NCBI GenBank assembly: GCA_002213445.1 | Contig: NJIE01000017.1 | Span: forward strand, 1 to 64,000 | Origin: Xenophilus sp. AP218F | Lineage (GTDB): Bacteria; Pseudomonadota; Gammaproteobacteria; Burkholderiales; Chromobacteriaceae | Direction of reading: 5' to 3' | DNA length: 64,000 bases | Part shown: positions 53,486 through 63,282 of the stretch, one piece after another | Numbering within the stretch: position 1 is the stretch's first letter | How the letters are laid out: every line of letters begins with the position of its first letter | Translations under genes and position numbers: made by a program | The notes under the pieces: generated by a model | Told to the model about the DNA's origin: nothing | What the model saw: only the letters and a program-made list of their open reading frames with translations | Database searches by the model: none

Positions 53486-54757
53486 TCAAGCCGGCCAGCG
53501 CAGCACGAAGCGCGCGCCGCCCAGCGGCGAGGTTTCTATCTTGACCTGGCCGCGATGGGCGCGGGCGATGCCGGCGACGATGGCGAGGCCCAGGCCGTGG
53601 CCGCCGGTCTTGCGGCCGCGGCTTTCGTCCAGCCGCACGAAGGGGTCGAAGACGCGCTCGCGGTCGGACTCGGGAATGCCGGGGCCGTCGTCGTCCACGG
53701 TGATCACGTAATGCTGCTCCTCCAGCGCGACGCCGGCTTGCACCTGCGATTGCGCGTGGCGGCGGGCGTTGGAGAGCAGGTTGTCCAGCGCGCGGGTGAT
53801 CAGGTGTTCGTCGGCGGTGATCTGCAACGACGACGCGTCCGGCTCCCGCCAGTGGATTTCCTGAGCCAGCGCCGCCTGGCCGGCGATGCGGTCGCGCATC
53901 CAGGGGATGGCGTCGAACGAAACCGGATTGAGCGGCGCTTCCGGGCGGTCGAGCTTGGCGTGGAACAGCAGCTCTTCCACCAGCTTGTCGATGGCGGTGA
54001 GGTCGCGTTCGATGGCTTGGCGCTCCGGGGTTTCCTCGTCGCCTTCCAGCAGCGCCAGCCGATAGCGCAGGCGCGCCAGCGGCGTGCGCAGCTCGTGGGC
54101 GACGGCGTTGGTCAGCGCCCGCTTGCTGTTGAGCAGGGCGGCGATATTGTCGGCCATGTGGTTGAAGGCGACGCCCAGCTGGCGCACGCCGGAGTGCGGC
54201 GGCAGGTCCACCCGAGCCGAGAAGTCGCCGCCGGCGAGCTTGCCGGCGGTTTTTTCCAGCGCCACCAGGTCGCGCCAGTGCGGCCGCATCCACAGGAAAA
54301 CCGGAATGGCCAGCGACAGGCCGAGCATGCCCAGCAGCGCGTAGTCGAACCACTTGAGGCGGTGCAGGAAGAACAGGTAGCGCAGCGGGCCGGCCACCAG
54401 CAGGTAATTGCTGTCCTGCAGCTTCTGCAGGAACAGGTACTTGTCCTCCAGCATCACGATTTCGCCGCGGTCCAGCGCTTCCTTGGAGTCCTCGTCCAGG
54501 ATGTAGCTGCTCATCTTTTCCACTTTGACGCGGAAGTTGAAGCCGTAGTCGGCGTTGGCCAGCGTCTCGCTCCAGCGGTCTTCCGGCACGCCGCGCAGAT
54601 CGGCCTCGATCAGGTTGAGCGTGGTGCGCAGCAGGTCGGCGAGGTAACGTTCGCCCACGTCGTCGACTGCCTGCTTGTAAACCACGCCCACCATGATCAC
54701 GGCCACCAGGAAGCAGGCCATCAGCAGCAGGTAGAACTGGATGAACAGACGGCGCAT
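53486..54757 (-). CDS. rstB: Sensor histidine kinase, RstB-like
   Basis: A 423-residue membrane kinase. Two membrane helices (about 7-27 and 141-160) bracket a periplasmic domain of about 110 residues. A HAMP linker follows, then the H-box VAHELRTPLARLRY, the N-box DNLLSNARRHA, and the ATP sites DDDGPGIPESDR and GGHGLGLAI. The gene starts 6 bp after rstA and forms one operon with it. Name by similarity of the pair to E. coli RstBA; the signal is unknown. Confidence 0.92.
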   Translation of the reverse strand: MRRLFIQFYLLLMACFLVAVIMVGVVYKQAVDDVGERYLADLLRTTLNLIEADLRGVPEDRWSETLANADYGFNFRVKVEKMSSYILDEDSKEALDRGEIVMLEDKYLFLQKLQDSNYLLVAGPLRYLFFLHRLKWFDYALLGMLGLSLAIPVFLWMRPHWRDLVALEKTAGKLAGGDFSARVDLPPHSGVRQLGVAFNHMADNIAALLNSKRALTNAVAHELRTPLARLRYRLALLEGDEETPERQAIERDLTAIDKLVEELLFHAKLDRPEAPLNPVSFDAIPWMRDRIAGQAALAQEIHWREPDASSLQITADEHLITRALDNLLSNARRHAQSQVQAGVALEEQHYVITVDDDGPGIPESDRERVFDPFVRLDESRGRKTGGHGLGLAIVAGIARAHRGQVKIETSPLGGARFVLRWPA

Positions 54758-54763
54758 GCGCGC

Positions 54764-55483
54764 TTACTCCCAGCCGGACAGCGAGAACAGGTAGCCGCGG
54801 TTGCGCACGGTCTTGATGCGGAACGGTTCGGTCGGATTGTCGCCCAGCTTCTTGCGCAGGCGCGAAATGGCCACGTCTATGCTGCGATCGAGGCCGTCGT
54901 AGCTGACGCCGCGCATCTCCTTGAGCAGGATGTCGCGGTTCAGCGTTTCGCCGGCGTGGCTGGCCAGCAGCCACAGCAGGTCGAAGTCGGAGGTGGACAG
55001 CGGAATCTTCTCGCCGGCCAGGGTCACGTCGCGGCTGACCGGGTCGATGGACAGCTGGCCGAACACCGCCTTGCGCGAGGCCTTGGCGGCGGCGGGGGCG
55101 TCGCCGGCCGGCTGCGCCGGGCGCAGATTGCGCAACTGGGCGCGGATGCGCGCCACCAGCACCGACGGCGGCGTGGTTTTCAGGATGTAGTCGTTGGCGC
55201 CCAGTTCCAGGCCCAGGATCTGGTTCATGTCGCTGTCCAGCGAGGTGAGCATCAGGATCGGGCCGTCGAACTTGGGCCGCAGCTCGCGGCAGATGGACAG
55301 GCCGTCCTTGCCTGGCAGCATGATGTCCAGCAGCACCAGATCGGGGGACTCGCGCAAGATGGTATCGATGGCGGTGTCGCCGCGCGGTTCGATGATGACT
55401 TCCATCTCGTGGCGCGACAGAAAGTCGCTGATCAATCCGGCGAGGTCGGCGTCGTCTTCGACAAATACGATGCGGTGAGTCAT
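54764..55483 (-). CDS. rstA: OmpR-family response regulator, RstA-like
   Basis: A 239-residue regulator. The receiver domain has the acidic pair VEDDADL, phosphoacceptor Asp in LVLLDIMLPGKDG and conserved Lys in DYILKTTPPS, a form typical of RstA. The C-terminal winged helix (RSIDVAISRLRKKLGDNPTEPFRIKTVRNRGYLF) binds DNA. The start MTHRIVFVEDD places the first beta-strand at the N-terminus; 23 upstream codons are rejected. Confidence 0.94.
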   Translation of the reverse strand: MTHRIVFVEDDADLAGLISDFLSRHEMEVIIEPRGDTAIDTILRESPDLVLLDIMLPGKDGLSICRELRPKFDGPILMLTSLDSDMNQILGLELGANDYILKTTPPSVLVARIRAQLRNLRPAQPAGDAPAAAKASRKAVFGQLSIDPVSRDVTLAGEKIPLSTSDFDLLWLLASHAGETLNRDILLKEMRGVSYDGLDRSIDVAISRLRKKLGDNPTEPFRIKTVRNRGYLFSLSGWE

Positions 55484-55617
55484 GCGTTGCGTCCGTGAGA
55501 GTGGAATGACGGGAATGGCCGAAGTATCTCGCGTCCGGGCACGCGCCAGCAAGTCGGGCGGCGGGATTTCAGGGGGAAGAGGGCGAACCGGCGGGCGGTT
55601 TTTTGCGCCGGAAAAGC

Positions 55618-55647
55618 AAAAAGGCCAGCTCGCGGGAGCTGGCCTTC
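55618..55647 (-). terminator. Terminator of the tRNA-Met gene
   Basis: On the minus strand the stem aaggccagctc / gagctggcctt is followed by TTTTTGC. It lies directly downstream of the tRNA gene. Confidence 0.85.
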
Positions 55648-55660
55648 TGCTTGCATGCGC

Positions 55661-55737
<77 letters not shown>

Positions 55738-55826
55738 ACGTTTCGGTGCGTGAACACCGAGCCGCGAACTATACGCAGCGACAAAGCGGCTGTCAACACT
55801 ATTTTGCGAACGCAGGACGGCCGGTT

Positions 55827-56984
55827 TTACAGCGTGTAGCAGCGATCGCCTTCGGCGAAGCCCAGCCAGTCGATGGCGACGTTCTTGCCGAAGCCTATGA
55901 CCTTGAAGGTTTCGCCCATTTCCTGCGGCGACAGCAGGCGCTGCGCGGCCTTGGCCAACGGCAGATAGTCGCGCACGTTGCCGGGGTCGAGGTGGGCGAG
56001 CTGGCTGGTGATGCCGCAGTTCACCAGGAACTGGCCCTGGCTGGCGTAGCCGATCAGGTCCAGCCCGGCGTCGAGGCCGGCCTGGGCCACGGCGCTGAAG
56101 TCGACGTGGCAGGTCAGGTCCATCAGCCCCGGCAGGTAGAACGGGTCCTGCACCGTGTGGTGGCGATAATGGCCCAGCAGCGTGCCCATGCTGCGCTCCG
56201 GATGGTAGTACTCGCGCGCGGCGTGGCCGTAGTCGATCATCAGGATCGCGCCGCGGGCCAGCGCGCCGGCCAGGGTGGCGATGAAGGCGCGGTTGGCCAG
56301 GCTGATCTCGGTTTCATAGCGCGGGATCTCGGGGATCAGCTCGGCGGCCAGCGCGGCCAGGCGCGGGTCTTCGAAGTCGCGGTCCTCGAAGGCGAACGCG
56401 CCGTCGCGGATGGCGACGCCCCGCTGGCGCAGGTTCTTTTCGCCGTCGCGGAACACCAGTTCGCAAGGCATGGCGTCCAGCACTTCGTTGCCTATCATTA
56501 TCCCGTCGATGGCGGCGGGCAGCGCGTTGAGCCACTCGACGCGGCTGCGCAGCGCCTCCGGCAGCGCGGCCAGCGTCTCGCGCTGGCGCGCGATCAGGTC
56601 GGGCGACAGATCGACGATGGCGTAGCGGCGGGGCAGCGCGCCCAGCGCGTGAAGTTCGGTCAGCAAGTCGGCGGCCAGCCGGCCGCTGCCGGCGCCGAAC
56701 TCGATCAGATCGCCGCCGGTTTGCGGCAACAGCTCGGCCAGCTGGCGCGCCAGCGTCCGGGCGAACAGCGGCGAGAGCTCCGGCGCGGTGATGAAATCGC
56801 CGGCCTCGCCCAGCTTGAGGCTGCCGGCGGCGTAATAGCCTAGGCCCGGCGCGTACAGCGCCAGCTCCATGAAGCGCGAGAACGGCATCCAGCCGCCGCG
56901 CTCGGCGATTTCGGCGGCGATGCGCTCGCACAGTTTGCGGCTGATGGCCAGCGCGTCGGGGCCGGCGTCGGGTAGGGTGGTCAT
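55827..56984 (-). CDS. MidA/NDUFAF7-like SAM-dependent methyltransferase
   Basis: A 385-residue protein of the class-I SAM methyltransferase family (COG1565, DUF185). It begins with GGWMPFSRFMELALYAPGLGYY, then GDFITAPELSPLFARTLARQ and the SAM-binding LIEFGAGSGRLAADLL, followed by GNEVLDAMPCELV and MIDYGHAAREYYHPER. The eukaryotic relative methylates an arginine of a complex I subunit; whether the bacterial protein does so is unproven. The start is MTTLPDAG with AGGACA upstream. Confidence 0.9.
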   Translation of the reverse strand: MTTLPDAGPDALAISRKLCERIAAEIAERGGWMPFSRFMELALYAPGLGYYAAGSLKLGEAGDFITAPELSPLFARTLARQLAELLPQTGGDLIEFGAGSGRLAADLLTELHALGALPRRYAIVDLSPDLIARQRETLAALPEALRSRVEWLNALPAAIDGIMIGNEVLDAMPCELVFRDGEKNLRQRGVAIRDGAFAFEDRDFEDPRLAALAAELIPEIPRYETEISLANRAFIATLAGALARGAILMIDYGHAAREYYHPERSMGTLLGHYRHHTVQDPFYLPGLMDLTCHVDFSAVAQAGLDAGLDLIGYASQGQFLVNCGITSQLAHLDPGNVRDYLPLAKAAQRLLSPQEMGETFKVIGFGKNVAIDWLGFAEGDRCYTL

Positions 56985-57082
56985 GGCTTGTGTCCTGCTA
57001 CAATGTGGCGCGATTGTGGTGCAAACCGGCTCCGGGGTGAAGGGGGCCGTTTCTGGCGCAACTGACAAACGACGAGGAAGCA

Positions 57083-57841
57083 ATGCTAACAGAGCAACAA
57101 CAAGAACAGCGTGTGGTCCTGATTACCGGCGCGGCCCGGCGGGTGGGGGCGGGCATCGCCCGCTGCCTGCACGCCCGCGGGCTACGGGTGGTATTGCATT
57201 ACCGCGGCTCGCGCGCGGCGGCCGAGCAGCTGGCGGGCGAGCTGAACGCCCTCCGCCCTACGAGCGCGGCGCTGGTCCAGGCCGACTTGCTGGACGCCGC
57301 CGCGCTGCCGGGACTGGCGGCGGAAGCCGCGGCGGCGTTCGGCCGGCTGGACGGGCTGGTCAACAACGCCTCCAGCTTTTTCCCGACCGAGGTGGGCCAG
57401 ATCGACGAGGCCGCCTGGCACGACCTGATGGGCAGCAACCTGAAAGCGCCGCTGTTTCTCAGCCAGGCGCTGGCGCCGGAGCTTGGCCGGCGCGGCGGAG
57501 CCATCGTCGGCATCGCCGATATCCATGTCGAGCGGCCGATGAAGCGCCACGTGGTCTACAACCTGGCCAAGGCCGGCCATGCGCAATTGATCCGCAGCCT
57601 GGCCATCGAGCTGGCGCCGGCAGTGCGCGTCAACGGCGTGGCGCCGGGAGTCAACCTGTGGCCGGACGGCGAGGCGTCGTTCGACGCCGCCGAGCGCGCG
57701 GCGATCGAGGCCACCATTCCGCTGGCCCGCACCGGCGTGCCGGAGGACATCGCCCGCGCGGTGGCTTTCCTGCTGCTGGACGCGACTTACGTCACCGGCC
57801 AGATCCTGGCGGTGGACGGCGGGCGCAGCGTCGTATTGTGA
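57083..57841 (+). CDS. Pteridine-reductase-like short-chain dehydrogenase
   Basis: A 252-residue SDR. The cofactor motif is [15 protein letters not shown], with Arg-Arg favouring NADPH, and it has [20 protein letters not shown] (catalytic Tyr and Lys) and [14 protein letters not shown]. The NNASSFFPT and PGxxLWP motifs are typical of pteridine reductases (PTR1/FolM-like), which reduce dihydropteridines. It diverges from the methyltransferase gene across about 100 bp. Confidence 0.88.
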   Translation: MLTEQQQEQRVVLITGAARRVGAGIARCLHARGLRVVLHYRGSRAAAEQLAGELNALRPTSAALVQADLLDAAALPGLAAEAAAAFGRLDGLVNNASSFFPTEVGQIDEAAWHDLMGSNLKAPLFLSQALAPELGRRGGAIVGIADIHVERPMKRHVVYNLAKAGHAQLIRSLAIELAPAVRVNGVAPGVNLWPDGEASFDAAERAAIEATIPLARTGVPEDIARAVAFLLLDATYVTGQILAVDGGRSVVL

Positions 57842-57846
57842 AATCG

Positions 57847-57870
57847 GGGCGGCCCCGATCCGGGCCGCCC
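57847..57870 (+). terminator. Possible terminator after the SDR gene
   Basis: The perfect 9-bp stem gggcggccc / gggccgccc with a 6-nt loop lies 6 bp past the stop codon. Only TT follows, so termination may be inefficient. Confidence 0.45.
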
Positions 57871-57950
57871 TTCCCTCGCGGCGCGGGCATGGCGGCGGCG
57901 GCCGTTTCGTACTAAAATCGCCTGTTTTTCAATTTCTTAGCCGCATCCCG

Positions 57951-58919
57951 ATGTCCGAACAGAATGCCGCCCTCGACGACAAGGCCAAAAAGGCCCAGTT
58001 CGAAGGCAATAAACTCGCCAAGCGTCTGCGTCACCATGTGGGCGACGCCATCAATGATTTCAACATGATCGAAGAAGGCGACCGGGTGATGGTCTGCCTG
58101 TCGGGCGGCAAGGACAGCTACACCCTGCTCGACATCCTGCGCGGGCTGCAGAAATCCGCGCCGATCAACTTCTCCATCGTCGCCGTCAACCTGGATCAGA
58201 AACAGCCGGGCTTCCCCGAGCACGTGCTGCCGCAGTATCTGGAATCCATCGGCGTGGAGTACCGCATCGTCGAGGAGGATACCTACTCCATCGTCAAGAA
58301 GCTGGTGCCGGAAGGCAAGACCACCTGCAGCCTGTGCTCGCGCCTGCGCCGCGGCATCCTGTACCGGGTGGCGGACGAGCTGGGGGCGACCAAGATCGCG
58401 CTGGGCCACCACCGCGACGACATCCTGCACACGCTGTTCCTCAACATGTTCTACGGCGGCAAGCTCAAGTCCATGCCGCCCAAGCTGGTGTCGGACGACG
58501 GCAAGCACATGGTGATCCGCCCGCTGGCCTATTGCCGCGAGAAGGACATCATCCGTTACGCCGACCTGCGCGAATTCCCCATCATCCCGTGCAATCTGTG
58601 CGGTTCGCAGCCCAATCTGCAGCGCCAGGTGGTGAAGGAGATGGTCAACGACTGGGACAAGCGCTTCCCCGGCCGCGTGGAGAGCATGTTCCGCGCGCTG
58701 CAGAACGTGGTGCCCTCCCATCTGTGCGATACCGGCCTTTTTGATTTCTCCGGTCTTGCCACCGGCGATGCGCCGTTTGCCGACGGCGACACCGCCTTCG
58801 ACAAGGAGGAGTTCCGCGATCCGCCGCCGCCGGCCGACGACGATGGCGACGACGCGCCGAAGAAGCGCACCATCAGCATCCTGGATTCCCGTCCCAAGGA
58901 GAGCGGCTGTGGCGCGTAG
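57951..58919 (+). CDS. ttcA: tRNA 2-thiocytidine(32) synthetase
   Basis: A 322-residue PP-loop enzyme that thiolates C32 of certain tRNAs. It has the ATP-binding SGGKDS at about residues 51-56, the cluster/catalytic motif [10 protein letters not shown] near 125, and a second CxxC in [14 protein letters not shown] near 220. The C-terminal 60 residues are acidic and Pro-rich ([14 protein letters not shown]) and vary in the family. It overlaps the next gene by 11 bp. Confidence 0.95.
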   Translation: MSEQNAALDDKAKKAQFEGNKLAKRLRHHVGDAINDFNMIEEGDRVMVCLSGGKDSYTLLDILRGLQKSAPINFSIVAVNLDQKQPGFPEHVLPQYLESIGVEYRIVEEDTYSIVKKLVPEGKTTCSLCSRLRRGILYRVADELGATKIALGHHRDDILHTLFLNMFYGGKLKSMPPKLVSDDGKHMVIRPLAYCREKDIIRYADLREFPIIPCNLCGSQPNLQRQVVKEMVNDWDKRFPGRVESMFRALQNVVPSHLCDTGLFDFSGLATGDAPFADGDTAFDKEEFRDPPPPADDDGDDAPKKRTISILDSRPKESGCGA

Positions 58920-59709
58920 GGCTCTGCACCCCTTCCGCCGCCGCGTGCGCGCCGCGGTGGAGGAAATGCCGGAAGTGGAAATCTCGGAAGAGGGCAATAT
59001 CCGCTCGTTGCATCTGGGCTCGGAAACCATCCAGAGCTCGATGGACCTCGACGATCCGGCCGATCTGGTGCTCAGCTACAGCCGGGCGATGATGGGCTTC
59101 TTGCTGTGGAACGACAATCCGCAGCACATCCTGCAAATCGGCCTGGGCGGCGGCTCTTTCGCCCGCTTCATCGACGAATACCTGCCCGATGCCGTCAGCG
59201 TGGCGGTGGACATCAATCCGCAGGTGATCGCGGTGGCGCGCGCCTTTTTCCAGCTGCCGGAGGAGGGCGACTTCTTCGAGATCGTCGAGGCTGACGGCGC
59301 CGACTACGTCAAGATCTTCCGCGGCTCCACCGACGCCATCCTGGTGGACGGCTTCGACGGCTTGCAGATCGTCGACGCGCTGACCACCGAGGATTTCTTC
59401 GAAGACTGCAAGCGCGCGCTCAGCCCCAGAGGCGTGTTCGTCACCAACTGGTGGAGCGGCGACAAGCGTTATCAGACCTTCATCGAGCGCTTGTTGAACG
59501 TTTTTGAAGGCCGGGTGATCGAATTGCCAGCCGCCACCCACGGCAACGTGGCGGTGATGGCCTTCCGCCAGAGCCCGACGCTGACGCAGTGGGAGGCGCT
59601 GAAAAAGAAGGCGGACGAGCTGGAAGGGCGTTTCGGTCTGGAATTTGGTGAATTTGTCACACGGCTGAAGCAGACCAATCAGCAAACCGCCGGCCATCTG
59701 CTGGTTTGA
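58909..59709 (+). CDS. Spermidine-synthase-like protein (aminopropyltransferase fold)
   Basis: A 266-residue protein with the Rossmann methyltransferase fold of polyamine synthases: [43 protein letters not shown] and [12 protein letters not shown]. It lacks the full N-terminal domain and the usual GGGDG signature (here GLGGGS), so true spermidine synthesis is doubtful. It starts at GTG 58909 with AAGGAGAG at good distance, inside the ttcA end. The open frame extends further upstream but is a shadow of ttcA. Confidence 0.82.
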   Translation: MARRALHPFRRRVRAAVEEMPEVEISEEGNIRSLHLGSETIQSSMDLDDPADLVLSYSRAMMGFLLWNDNPQHILQIGLGGGSFARFIDEYLPDAVSVAVDINPQVIAVARAFFQLPEEGDFFEIVEADGADYVKIFRGSTDAILVDGFDGLQIVDALTTEDFFEDCKRALSPRGVFVTNWWSGDKRYQTFIERLLNVFEGRVIELPAATHGNVAVMAFRQSPTLTQWEALKKKADELEGRFGLEFGEFVTRLKQTNQQTAGHLLV

Positions 59710-59912
59710 GCAACAAATAGTCAGATTGACTACGCCGGGGCGGTTTTGGTTACGTTTGCTTACCCAAAGCCGCCGAAGCGGCGGCGTATAATGGCCGTTT
59801 CAGTCGCCGCTTGCCGCCTTCGTTGCGCGCGAGCGGGCGTCGCGCCGGAATCGCCGAGCGGCAGACGGGCGTCTGCCGCCTAAAGTTTCTACATCCTGTT
59901 GGGACAATCATC

Positions 59913-61220
59913 GTGATCAAGCAGCAACTGCTCAATCGTATCGCGGACAAATCCGCTGTCATCGGCATCGTCGGTCTGGGCTATGTCGGCCTGCCCCTGA
60001 TGCTGCGTTTCGCCGAAGTCGGCTACAAGGTGCTGGGCTTCGACATCGACCAGAGCAAGGTCGACGCGCTGATGGAAGGCAAGAGCTACATCGAGCACAT
60101 TTCCGCCGACAGCATCGCCACCGCCCGCACCCGCGGCTTTGAAGCCACTACCGACTTCTCCCGCGCGCCGGAAGCCGACACGCTGATCCTGTGCGTGCCC
60201 ACCCCGCTGAACAAGTACCGCGAGCCGGACCTGAGCTTCGTGCTCGACACCATGGACAGCCTGGTGCCGTACCTGCGCGAAGGCCACCTGGTATCGCTGG
60301 AATCCACCACCTACCCGGGCACCACCGACGAAGAGCTGCTGCCGCGCATGGAATCGCGCGGCTTCAAGGTGGGCGACAACGCCTTCCTGGTGTTCTCGCC
60401 GGAACGCGAAGATCCGGGCAACCCCGACTTCACCACCCGCACCATTCCCAAGGTATGCGGCGGTTACAGCCCGGCTTGCCAGGAAATCGGCGTGGCGCTC
60501 TACAGCGCGGTGATCGACAAGGTGGTGCCGGTATCGTCCACCCGCGCCGCGGAAATGACCAAGCTCTTGGAAAACATCCACCGCGCGGTGAATATCGGCC
60601 TGGTCAACGAGATGAAGATCGTCGCCGACAAGATGGGCATCGACATCCACGAAGTGATTCGCGCCGCGGCCACCAAGCCGTTCGGCTTCGTGCCCTACTA
60701 TCCGGGCCCGGGCCTGGGCGGCCACTGCATTCCGATCGATCCGTTCTACCTGACCTGGAAGGCGCGCGAATACGGCGTCAACACCCGCTTTATCGAACTG
60801 GCCGGCGAAGTGAACAGCAATATGCCGGACTGGGTGGTGTCCAAGGTGGCCGCCGCGCTGAACACCCGCAAGAAGGCCATCAACGGCAGCCGCGTGCTGG
60901 TGCTGGGCATCGCCTACAAGAAGAACGTCGACGACATGCGCGAAAGCCCGTCGGTGTTCCTGATGGAAAAACTGCGCGATCTGGGCGCGGAAGTCTCCTA
61001 TAGCGATCCGCACGTGCCGGTGTTCCCCAAGATGCGCGAGCACCATTTCGAGCTGTCCAGCGTGGCGCTCTCCGCCGAGTCCATCGCCAGCTACGACTGC
61101 GTGCTGCTGGCCACCGACCACGACAAGTTCGACTACGAGCTGCTCAAGGCCAACGCCCAGCTGATCGTGGACAGCCGCGGCAAGTATCTGCAACCGGCCG
61201 GCCACATCGTCAAGGCTTGA
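59913..61220 (+). CDS. wbpA: UDP-N-acetyl-D-glucosamine 6-dehydrogenase (WbpA-like)
   Basis: A 435-residue UDP-sugar dehydrogenase that oxidises UDP-GlcNAc to the uronic acid, the first step to UDP-2,3-diacetamido-2,3-dideoxy-glucuronate. It has [20 protein letters not shown] (NAD site), [51 protein letters not shown] (catalytic Cys) and [17 protein letters not shown]. The start is taken at GTG 59913 with GGGA before it. A TATAAT at 59787-59792 may be its -10 box. The specificity is deduced from the following genes. Confidence 0.92.
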   Translation: MIKQQLLNRIADKSAVIGIVGLGYVGLPLMLRFAEVGYKVLGFDIDQSKVDALMEGKSYIEHISADSIATARTRGFEATTDFSRAPEADTLILCVPTPLNKYREPDLSFVLDTMDSLVPYLREGHLVSLESTTYPGTTDEELLPRMESRGFKVGDNAFLVFSPEREDPGNPDFTTRTIPKVCGGYSPACQEIGVALYSAVIDKVVPVSSTRAAEMTKLLENIHRAVNIGLVNEMKIVADKMGIDIHEVIRAAATKPFGFVPYYPGPGLGGHCIPIDPFYLTWKAREYGVNTRFIELAGEVNSNMPDWVVSKVAAALNTRKKAINGSRVLVLGIAYKKNVDDMRESPSVFLMEKLRDLGAEVSYSDPHVPVFPKMREHHFELSSVALSAESIASYDCVLLATDHDKFDYELLKANAQLIVDSRGKYLQPAGHIVKA

Positions 61221-61228
61221 TTGAATTT

Positions 61229-61397
61229 AGCCACGGAATAGCACGGATTTTCAGCCGCGGAAGCACACTGAAAGACACGGGAAAACTGGAACCCAGAGCG
61301 CGAAGATCGACTGCGCAGGGATCCGGCTTGACGGGTTGTTTTGTGTTCAGGGTGTTTGGGATTGTCTTCCGTGCTTTTCCGTGTGTTTCCGTGGCTC
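61229..61397. repeat. Palindromic intergenic element between wbpA and wbpB
   Basis: A sequence of about 170 bp with imperfect inverted arms at 61253-61286 (agccgcggaagcacactgaa...) and 61364-61396 (...ccgtgtgtttccgtggct). The arms are built of repeated CCRCGGAA and CACGGAA words, and the left end carries a further gccacggaatagcacgga. A related element lies at 63132-63262. It fills nearly the whole gap. Confidence 0.75.
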
Positions 61398-61417
61398 ATT
61401 AATTTAGGGTTTAAACC

Positions 61418-62482
61418 ATGCACACCCTGCACCTTCCTCCGATTACCGACCGCAAGATCCGTTTCGCCCTGGTGGGCTGCGGCCGCATCGCCGCCAATCA
61501 CTTCGGCGCGCTGGAAAAACACGCCGACCGCGCCGAGCTGGTCGACGTGTGCGATATCGACCCGGCGGCGCTGCAAGCCGCCGTCGAGCGCACCGGCGCG
61601 CGCGGCCACAGCGATATGACGGCCATGCTGGCGGCCACCAACGCCGACATCATCATCCTGACCACGCCGTCCGGCCTGCATCCGCGCCAGAGCATCGAGT
61701 GCTCGGAAGCCGGCTTCCACGTCATGACCGAGAAGCCGATGGCGACGCGCTGGGAAGACGGCCTGGAGATGGTGAAGGCCGCCGACAAGGCGCAAAAGCA
61801 CCTGTTCGTGGTCAAGCAGAATCGCCGCAACGCCACCTTGCAGCTGCTCAAGCGCGCCATGCAGGAAAAGCGCTTCGGCCGCATCTACATGGTCAACGTC
61901 AACGTGTTCTGGACCCGCCCGCAAAGCTATTACGACCAGGCCGTCTGGCGCGGCACCTGGGAGTTCGACGGCGGCGCCTTCATGAACCAGGCCAGCCACT
62001 ACGTCGACCTGCTGGACTGGCTGATCGGCCCGGTGGAAAGCGTGCAGGCCTACACCGCCACGCTGGCGCGCAATATCGAAGTGGAAGACACCGGCACGGT
62101 GAGCGTCAAGTGGCGCTCCGGCGCCTTGGGCAGCATGAACGTGACCATGCTGACTTACCCCAAGAACCTGGAAGGCAGCATCACCATCCTGGGCGAAAAG
62201 GGCTCGGTGCGGGTAGGCGGCGTGGCCGTCAACGAGATCCAGCACTGGGAATTCGCCGAGCCGCATCCGATGGACGAAGACATCAAGCAGGCCAGCTACG
62301 CCACCACCAGTGTTTATGGTTTCGGTCATCCGATGTATTATGACAATGTTATTAATACGATGCGCGGCGAGGCCACGCCGGAAACCGACGGCCGCGAAGG
62401 CCTGAAGTCACTGGAGCTGCTGATCGCCATGTACCTGTCGGCCCGCGACGGCCGCCGCGTCAGCCTGCCGCTGGATTACTGA
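61418..62482 (+). CDS. wbpB: UDP-N-acetyl-glucosaminuronate 3-dehydrogenase (WbpB-like, Gfo/Idh/MocA family)
   Basis: A 354-residue oxidoreductase with N-terminal NAD site FALVGCGRIAANHFGAL and the family motif TEKPMATRWEDG (catalytic Lys) and FDGGAFMNQASHYVDLLDWL. WbpB oxidises C3 of UDP-GlcNAcA, recycling NAD+ in a coupled reaction with the aminotransferase WbpE. It is followed by the acetyltransferase gene after 72 bp. Confidence 0.92.
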   Translation: MHTLHLPPITDRKIRFALVGCGRIAANHFGALEKHADRAELVDVCDIDPAALQAAVERTGARGHSDMTAMLAATNADIIILTTPSGLHPRQSIECSEAGFHVMTEKPMATRWEDGLEMVKAADKAQKHLFVVKQNRRNATLQLLKRAMQEKRFGRIYMVNVNVFWTRPQSYYDQAVWRGTWEFDGGAFMNQASHYVDLLDWLIGPVESVQAYTATLARNIEVEDTGTVSVKWRSGALGSMNVTMLTYPKNLEGSITILGEKGSVRVGGVAVNEIQHWEFAEPHPMDEDIKQASYATTSVYGFGHPMYYDNVINTMRGEATPETDGREGLKSLELLIAMYLSARDGRRVSLPLDY

Positions 62483-62554
62483 TACACGCCGCCGCGTCGC
62501 CGCCGTCCCGGGCGGCCTTGCATGCTGGCGGCGCGCGAACTGAAAGTTGCAAAC

Positions 62555-63121
62555 ATGAATTACACCGTACACCCCTCCGCCATCGTCGATGAAGGCGCGC
62601 AGATCGGGGAAGGCACCCGGGTCTGGCACTGGGTGCACATCTGCGGCGGCGCCAGGATAGGCAAGGGCTGCTCCTTCGGGCAGAACGTGTTCGTCGGCAA
62701 CGACGTGCTGATCGGCGACAACGTCAAGGTGCAGAACAACGTCTCGATCTACGACGCGGTGACGCTGGAGGACGACGTGTTCTGCGGCCCGTCCATGGTG
62801 TTCACCAACGTCAACAACCCGCGCAGCCACGTCAACCGCAAGAACGAATATCGCCGCACCGTGGTGGAGAAGGGCGCCTCCATCGGCGCCAACGCCACCA
62901 TCGTCTGCGGCCATAGCGTCGGCCGTTACGCCTTCATCGGCGCGGGCGCGGTGGTGACCCGCGACGTGCCTGCCTACGCGCTGATGGTGGGCGCGCCGGC
63001 CAAGCGCATCGGCTGGATGTGTTCCTGCGGCGAGCGCCTGTCCAACGACATCGGCACGCATGCCTGCCCGGCCTGCGGCATCCATTACGAAGTGGGCGGC
63101 AATCACTGCACCCCGATTTGA
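62555..63121 (+). CDS. wbpD: UDP-3-amino-glucuronate N-acetyltransferase (WbpD-like, hexapeptide repeat)
   Basis: A 188-residue left-handed beta-helix acyltransferase. It starts [20 protein letters not shown] and contains repeated hexapeptides ([22 protein letters not shown]) and [16 protein letters not shown] with [26 protein letters not shown]. The last 30 residues have four cysteines ([15 protein letters not shown]) that could bind zinc. The start ATG at 62555 agrees with the family; an upstream in-frame ATG is unlikely. Confidence 0.92.
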   Translation: MNYTVHPSAIVDEGAQIGEGTRVWHWVHICGGARIGKGCSFGQNVFVGNDVLIGDNVKVQNNVSIYDAVTLEDDVFCGPSMVFTNVNNPRSHVNRKNEYRRTVVEKGASIGANATIVCGHSVGRYAFIGAGAVVTRDVPAYALMVGAPAKRIGWMCSCGERLSNDIGTHACPACGIHYEVGGNHCTPI

Positions 63122-63131
63122 TTGATAATTC

Positions 63132-63262
63132 GGCCACGGCGACACGCGGAACAACATGGAAGCGGGCAGGATGAACAGGCATGGTTCAAAACCATGGCAA
63201 GGGTTGTTGGCCTTTGGCCGTCTGCCGCGTTTCCCGCGCATTCCCGTGTGCTTTCGCGGCTA
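63132..63262. repeat. Palindromic intergenic element between wbpD and wbpE
   Basis: A sequence of about 130 bp with imperfect inverted arms at 63132-63169 (ggccacggcgacacgcggaa...) and 63222-63261 (...ccgtgtgctttcgcggct). The arms are related to those of the element at 61229-61397. In its centre is a small palindrome, catggtt / aaccatg. It ends 20 bp before the wbpE start. Confidence 0.7.
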
Positions 63263-63282
63263 TTGAAAAGGTTTTGACTTCC

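Noticed and set aside
58741-58908. Longer N-terminus for the spermidine-synthase-like protein
   Set aside because: The extension is an out-of-frame reading of ttcA with low-complexity Arg/Pro/Ser sequence. The GTG at 58909 has a good ribosome site.
58909-59709. Calling this gene speE
   Set aside because: The usual GGGDG signature and N-terminal domain are missing, so only the fold can be stated.
61229-61397. Insertion sequence remnant with transposase
   Set aside because: There is no open frame with transposase motifs and no target-site duplication visible; it is better described as a palindromic repeat element.
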